A DNA stretch of 9,496 nt from positions 1 to 9,496 of the forward strand of contig DBTM01000032.1 in the NCBI GenBank assembly GCA_002307055.1. Reading direction: 5' to 3'. Position 1 is the first letter of the stretch, and each line of letters opens with the position of its first letter. Under the pieces are notes generated by a model, which was given only the letters and a program-made list of their open reading frames with translations, searched no databases and was not told where the DNA came from. This document shows, piece after piece, positions 6,311-9,496 of this stretch. The position numbers and the translations under genes are program-made. The stretch is from Clostridiales bacterium UBA1316 (GTDB lineage: Bacteria; Bacillota; Clostridia; Oscillospirales; Oscillospiraceae).

Positions 6311-8665
6311 ATGGGAAAAAACCAAACACCCAACTTCGGTAATGCCTATGTACAATACTTTATCGACAAACAGAAAAAGGAAAATTTTAATAAAGTTTTA
6401 TCAGACCCTGTACAGAGAGGTAAATTAGAAGCGGCTGTCTATAACCTGCCATATACGGCTCCGGCAGTTCAAAACGAACCGAAAACGGCAAGTGTTTCGC
6501 CAAATAATGGCTTGTCCTCTATGGCGACGGCTGTTCTCGGAAATACACTGAAGGAAGATATAGATAAGCTCAATTATCAGACCGGGCATAATCCGCTTGA
6601 TATTTACGACAAAGAACAAATGGCGAATTATACAAATATACGCAGCCAAGTAAAGGAGAAACAGCAACAGCTGCGAAATTTGCAGACGGGTATGTCGACG
6701 CCGAGTTTAGGTAAATCCTTATGGGACAACGGATGGCAGGGCTTAGTGTCGGGATTTACAAAGCCGGCGACATCTGTTGTAAAGAATATTTTAGACTTTG
6801 TGGATTTTGCCGCATTTCTCGGAAGTGAAAATCCGGCTAAAGGTGATACGAATACACTGTTTCCATGGGCAAAAGCTCTTGACGACGCTGCTGCCAGAGA
6901 TCAGCAGTATTTCAACGACAAGGCAACCAAAACAAATACTGCGTCGTCTCCAATACAAGCGGCTGTTGGCAAAGCCTTCGGAGGCGTGACGGCTGCTTTG
7001 CCTGCTGCTGCTCTCGCTGTTGCGACAAGGGGGCAGTCCGCTTTAAGCACAACGGCAGGACTGGTTGACACAGCCGCTATTGAAACAGCGCCGACGACAG
7101 CAAGTATCGTTGGAAAGCTCGGCAATCTTGCTGAACCGACACGGCAGCTCATCGTACAATATGCGAAAGACCCCAATTATTGGCTGTCATATGTACAATC
7201 GTCAGGTTCGGCATATGACCAGGCAATCGCAAGCGGAGCAAGCCATGATCAGGCAATGGCAGCATCGCTTATATCAGGACTCATCAACAGTGCCATTGAA
7301 ATGGGCGGTCTTCAAGAACTGCCAAAACAATTGGCGAATAAAAGCCCAAAAGCAATCAATGCCTGGGTTGAGACAATGATTGACGAGGGCAACGAGGAAG
7401 TTTTGCAGGGTATCGTATCAAACCTGTCGGCGAAAGCCGTATACAAGCCGAATGCACCCGCTTTTTCGCTGACAGATCAAAACGCTGTGATAAATCCTGT
7501 TCGCAGCGCAGGAGAGTGGGCAGGCGGAGCGTTCGGCGGCGGAATACTCGGGGGCGGCCAGATACTGGCAAACAGCGTATTTAATAACACTGTTCAGGGC
7601 ACTACAATTAATAAAGCGGGTCTGGACGCAGCACAGGAGCATATTGATAATGCCAAAGAAGCCTTTGAGTTTGCCGAAACACCGGCGAGTTATAAAAACA
7701 CGCTGAAAACAGCATATGCGGAGGATTTCGCCGCCTCCAGGCAGATCAAAGCAGACGGTGCGCAGTATCAGGTGACCATTAATAAAAACACACTTGATAA
7801 CATCGTGAGCGACCCGAAAATATCAGCGGAAAAGCTTGCGGTATTGCCAAGCCTCGACACCATTGTCAAAAACGCTGAATTCGTCGGAAGCGGACTTGCG
7901 CCGCAGCGTATGGCTGCGGCGAAATCCGGCGGTAAACAGTCATCAATCCGTCATGACTATTTTGAAGCGCCTGTGACGATAAATGGTGAAGCGTATCTCG
8001 TGAAGCTTGCTGTCGTGAATAAAAACTCCGGCAACAGCGGAGCACAGCATGTTATCAGCAGCATCGATGTCGTGAAAGCACCTGTCAGCGGAAGCAGAAC
8101 AGATACCTCAGGAACAGCAGCTAAACCAAGCTCTTATCGTTTCGATTCTGATCAAAGAACTGCAGAAAACACTGACAGTGATGCGTTATCCAAAGAATAC
8201 ATAAAGCAAATGAAACAAATCAGGAGTATCAAAAACACCGAAAGCAATACGCCGGTGCTTGTCAGGGATGTAGGTCAGAGATATAATGGGACTGACGGGG
8301 TTGGCCGTACTCCTGAGGGCGCGGGGGACGCACCGATAAAGCCCTATACCACGAGCAGACCGAAATACGGATCAACTCAAGTTGATGATGTCTGGAATTC
8401 TCATGTAGATTCTGAGACTGGCACAGTTACAGATCCTTCGGGCGCAAGAATCGTTTGGGATCGAACAAAACCGAGAAACGGCCAATGGGATATGGGTCAT
8501 ATACCTGGTCATAAATACTCCGATATTCATTCCAAGTACATGAATGGTGAAATCAGCTTGGATGAATTTTTGAAATGGTATCGAAATCCGCAAAACTATA
8601 GGCCCGAACTACCAGGAACGAACAGAAGCCACTTATATGAGAACGGCGAAACATATCTAAAATAA
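6311..8665 (+). CDS. Phage polyvalent-type polymorphic toxin with C-terminal GH-E nuclease domain
   Basis: The product has 784 residues, with ATG 6311 chosen because GGAGG sits just before it; an in-frame ATG at 6299 overlaps that site. Residues 1-200 are mostly helical with Gln/Lys-rich stretches. Residues about 215-430 hold hydrophobic Ala/Gly-rich segments and the motifs SAYDQAIASGASHDQAMAASL and EGNEEVLQGIVSNLSAKAVY, which I associate with large polyvalent or MuF-type phage proteins. Residues about 470-590 resemble a phage BECR-like or LPD3-like domain (NAEFVGSG ... HDYFEAPVTINGEAYLVKLAVV). A variable linker follows (about 595-680). Residues about 685-784 are a GH-E toxin domain of the HNH/Endo VII superfamily, with WDRTKPRNGQWDMGH, SLDEFLKWYRNP and NYRPELPGTNRSH. 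Predicted activity is DNA (or RNA) cleavage in a rival or host cell. The immunity gene follows 22 bases later. No secretion signal is seen. The GH-E call is firm; the carrier domains are less certain. Confidence 0.75.
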   Translation: MGKNQTPNFGNAYVQYFIDKQKKENFNKVLSDPVQRGKLEAAVYNLPYTAPAVQNEPKTASVSPNNGLSSMATAVLGNTLKEDIDKLNYQTGHNPLDIYDKEQMANYTNIRSQVKEKQQQLRNLQTGMSTPSLGKSLWDNGWQGLVSGFTKPATSVVKNILDFVDFAAFLGSENPAKGDTNTLFPWAKALDDAAARDQQYFNDKATKTNTASSPIQAAVGKAFGGVTAALPAAALAVATRGQSALSTTAGLVDTAAIETAPTTASIVGKLGNLAEPTRQLIVQYAKDPNYWLSYVQSSGSAYDQAIASGASHDQAMAASLISGLINSAIEMGGLQELPKQLANKSPKAINAWVETMIDEGNEEVLQGIVSNLSAKAVYKPNAPAFSLTDQNAVINPVRSAGEWAGGAFGGGILGGGQILANSVFNNTVQGTTINKAGLDAAQEHIDNAKEAFEFAETPASYKNTLKTAYAEDFAASRQIKADGAQYQVTINKNTLDNIVSDPKISAEKLAVLPSLDTIVKNAEFVGSGLAPQRMAAAKSGGKQSSIRHDYFEAPVTINGEAYLVKLAVVNKNSGNSGAQHVISSIDVVKAPVSGSRTDTSGTAAKPSSYRFDSDQRTAENTDSDALSKEYIKQMKQIRSIKNTESNTPVLVRDVGQRYNGTDGVGRTPEGAGDAPIKPYTTSRPKYGSTQVDDVWNSHVDSETGTVTDPSGARIVWDRTKPRNGQWDMGHIPGHKYSDIHSKYMNGEISLDEFLKWYRNPQNYRPELPGTNRSHLYENGETYLK
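8354..8665 (+). other. GH-E nuclease toxin module (C-terminal tip)
   Basis: This module starts around RPKYGSTQVDDVWNSH and ends with the protein. Visible conserved positions are the GH pair in WDMGHIPGH, the Trp-Tyr-Arg-Asn-Pro stretch and the ELPGTNRSH block that gives the family its name. Swappable C-terminal tips of this kind are the defining feature of polymorphic toxins. Confidence 0.75.
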
Positions 8666-8687
8666 ATGCGAAAGGAATTGAGCTGAT

Positions 8688-9017
8688 ATGGCAGCCACTA
8701 TAAATTCAAGCTACGGAGCATGCTTAGTATCAAAAAATATATACGCAGGAAAAGGTAAATTAAAATGGTGCGTTCGCGAGGACAGCACCAGAGATGTTGA
8801 CAATGGCTGGAGATTTCTTTCGGAGATTGATACCGAAGAATATCTTTCAAATTCAAGTAATTGGTGCATCTTGGCCTATGAATCGGTTGTTGAAATTGAA
8901 CCAGCTGTGCTGGCAATCTACGATATGCCAGTTGGTACTGAGTTAACCCTCATGCAGGAAGGTAAAAGGAAATATTTTGTGGATAGCAAAACAGGTAAAG
9001 AGATTAAGTTATACTGA
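8688..9017 (+). CDS. Immunity protein, DUF2185/Imm33 type
   Basis: The product has 109 residues, is acidic to neutral and has no signal peptide or membrane helix, so it is cytoplasmic. The pattern GACLVSKNIYAGKGKLKWCVRED ... DNGWRFLSEIDTEEYL ... PVGTELTL fits the DUF2185 (Imm33) family, frequently found directly behind polymorphic toxin genes. It should bind and neutralise the GH-E nuclease encoded 22 bases upstream and is probably co-transcribed with it. AAAGGA (8671-8676) precedes the ATG by 11 bases, a rather long spacing. The coding region starts very AT-rich (19 G+C in 60 bases at 8701-8760, counted by eye), unlike the GC-rich terminase genes. This is consistent with a toxin-tip/immunity module acquired separately. 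Confidence 0.75.
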   Translation: MAATINSSYGACLVSKNIYAGKGKLKWCVREDSTRDVDNGWRFLSEIDTEEYLSNSSNWCILAYESVVEIEPAVLAIYDMPVGTELTLMQEGKRKYFVDSKTGKEIKLY

Positions 9018-9110
9018 TGCTTGGCCCTGGTTTAGCAGTTTGATCAATTAATTCGTGAACGGCCACCTGCAAGGTGACAGTCAAAAAGCCTTTCCTTACG
9101 AGACTTCCAC

Positions 9111-9170
9111 GGGATTCCGACCACCTGACCGATGTCAAAACCCCAATCCGACCACCTAATCCGGAATCCC
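9111..9170. repeat. Inverted repeat enclosing two direct CCGACCACCT repeats, possible IS21-like end
   Basis: TCCGACCACCT occurs at 9116-9126 and again at 9147-9157, 31 bases apart. Looser copies lie at 9059-9069 (ACGGCCACCTG) and 9217-9228 (CACGACCACCCG). GGGATTCCG (9111-9119) and CGGAATCCC (9162-9170) form a perfect 9-base inverted repeat around them. Several spaced copies of a short transposase-binding repeat at each end are characteristic of IS21-family elements, and CCGACCACC-type repeats fit my memory of some of them. No transposase gene lies inside the window. Confidence 0.35.
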
Positions 9171-9175
9171 CAAAA

Positions 9176-9194
9176 CGCCCAGCACTGCTGGGCG
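9176..9194. repeat. Perfect short palindrome (hairpin)
   Basis: CGCCCAGCA (9176-9184) and TGCTGGGCG (9186-9194) are perfectly complementary around a single base. The central bases must form the loop, leaving a stem of about eight pairs. No T run follows, so it is not a classical terminator by itself. Confidence 0.6.
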
Positions 9195-9202
9195 AAGTGA
9201 GT

Positions 9203-9233
9203 GGCGGGAGGTCGCGCACGACCACCCGCCTTT
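9203..9233. terminator. GC-rich hairpin, terminator-like
   Basis: GGCGGG-A-GGTCG (9203-9214) pairs with CGACC-A-CCCGCC (9219-9230) around CGCA, with one A/A mismatch, followed by a short TTT. It could end transcription from the immunity gene or from an element to the right. The T tract is short, so this is tentative. Confidence 0.4.
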
Positions 9234-9355
9234 CTCCTGCACTATTTTCGACCCTGCGATTTTCGCTTGTTTTTAAGGTGAGCGAGCATGTGCCCGGCTG
9301 ACCTTTTGAGCGCAGAACGCGCCACACAAAGGCTTCACAATCGCCGCTGTCGCTA

Positions 9356-9415
9356 GGCGGGGTACACGCTCCTGCCCGGCGGTAAAAGCGCACACAGGCG
9401 CACACGGCGGGGTAC
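9356..9415 (+). repeat. Short GC-rich direct repeats
   Basis: GGCGGGGTAC occurs at 9356-9365 and 9406-9415, exactly 50 bases apart. Between them GCGCACACAG (9388-9397) and GCGCACACGG (9398-9407) form a 10-base tandem pair. No function is recognised. Confidence 0.5.
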
Positions 9416-9496
9416 GGTGCCGAGATTCTTCTCTGACCATAGTGCAGAGTGAAAAACTGTAATATTCTTGTAACACAGCACTAATTGACAAACTTT

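Larger units (their letters stand above)
9018..9496. other. Non-coding tail, insertion-sequence-end-like, no credible gene
   Basis: About 480 bases hold no reading frame I can support. The first 40 bases follow the immunity gene without a clear terminator. From about 9059 to 9230 there are repeated CCACC motifs, an inverted repeat and two strong hairpins, and from 9300 to 9420 GC-rich short repeats. The final 70 bases are AT-rich and include TTGACA near the edge. The base composition and repeats contrast with the immunity gene, suggesting the junction to a different element. Confidence 0.5.

Noticed and set aside
6901..7176. Minus-strand open frame inside the toxin gene as an antitoxin or antisense gene
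   Set aside because: Ala/Val-rich reverse translation of the Ala-rich carrier segment, with no ribosome binding site.
9004..9405. 133-codon minus-strand open frame in the right end
   Set aside because: It runs through two hairpins and the repeat motifs, has no recognisable domain and lacks a convincing ribosome binding site; Arg/Ser/Pro-rich content reflects GC-rich non-coding DNA.
9273..9491. 72-codon minus-strand open frame near the edge
   Set aside because: No family resemblance, overlaps short direct repeats, and shares its span with another equally unconvincing frame.
9485..9496. TTGACA at the right edge as a promoter
   Set aside because: The matching -10 would fall outside the window, so it cannot be judged.

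Overview
The window looks like a chromosomal segment of an anaerobic, endospore-forming Clostridia-type Firmicute. The reasons are strong AGGAGG-type ribosome binding sites, a BclA-like collagen-repeat protein of the kind found on spore surfaces, a mother-cell sporulation-type promoter, a chemoreceptor of clostridial layout and a Firmicutes-phage-type terminase. No rRNA, tRNA or CRISPR array was seen.

Left part (1-1880): the 3' end of a BclA-like exosporium glycoprotein gene, then a GT4-type glycosyltransferase. The glycosyltransferase has its own putative SigE/SigK -10 element and ends at a strong intrinsic terminator. The pair suggests spore-surface protein glycosylation.

Middle part (1880-4300): a 49-codon reading frame has a perfect ribosome binding site but ATA where the start codon should be. 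It lies between two related long hairpins that differ by a paired 5-bp indel in both arms. Two genes follow on the minus strand. One is a small double zinc-knuckle protein of phage type (Lar-like N-terminus). The other is a chemoreceptor whose Cache/PDC sensor is C-terminal and therefore predicted cytoplasmic. Its SigA-like promoter and a perfect leader palindrome are visible.

Right part (4387-9017): a SigA-like promoter drives a compact four-gene plus-strand run of terminase small subunit, terminase large subunit, a 784-residue phage polyvalent-type protein ending in a GH-E (HNH/Endo VII superfamily) nuclease toxin domain, and a DUF2185/Imm33-type immunity protein. Portal, capsid and tail genes are absent between terminase and toxin, and the upstream neighbour is a host-type chemoreceptor. 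This terS-terL-toxin-immunity cassette is the most interesting object in the window. It may be a decayed prophage that kept a toxin-immunity pair, or a domesticated or satellite toxin-carrying unit.

Right end (9018-9496): about 480 bases without a credible gene. It holds repeated CCGACCACCT motifs, an inverted repeat, two strong hairpins and short GC-rich repeats, resembling the end of an insertion sequence (possibly IS21-like).
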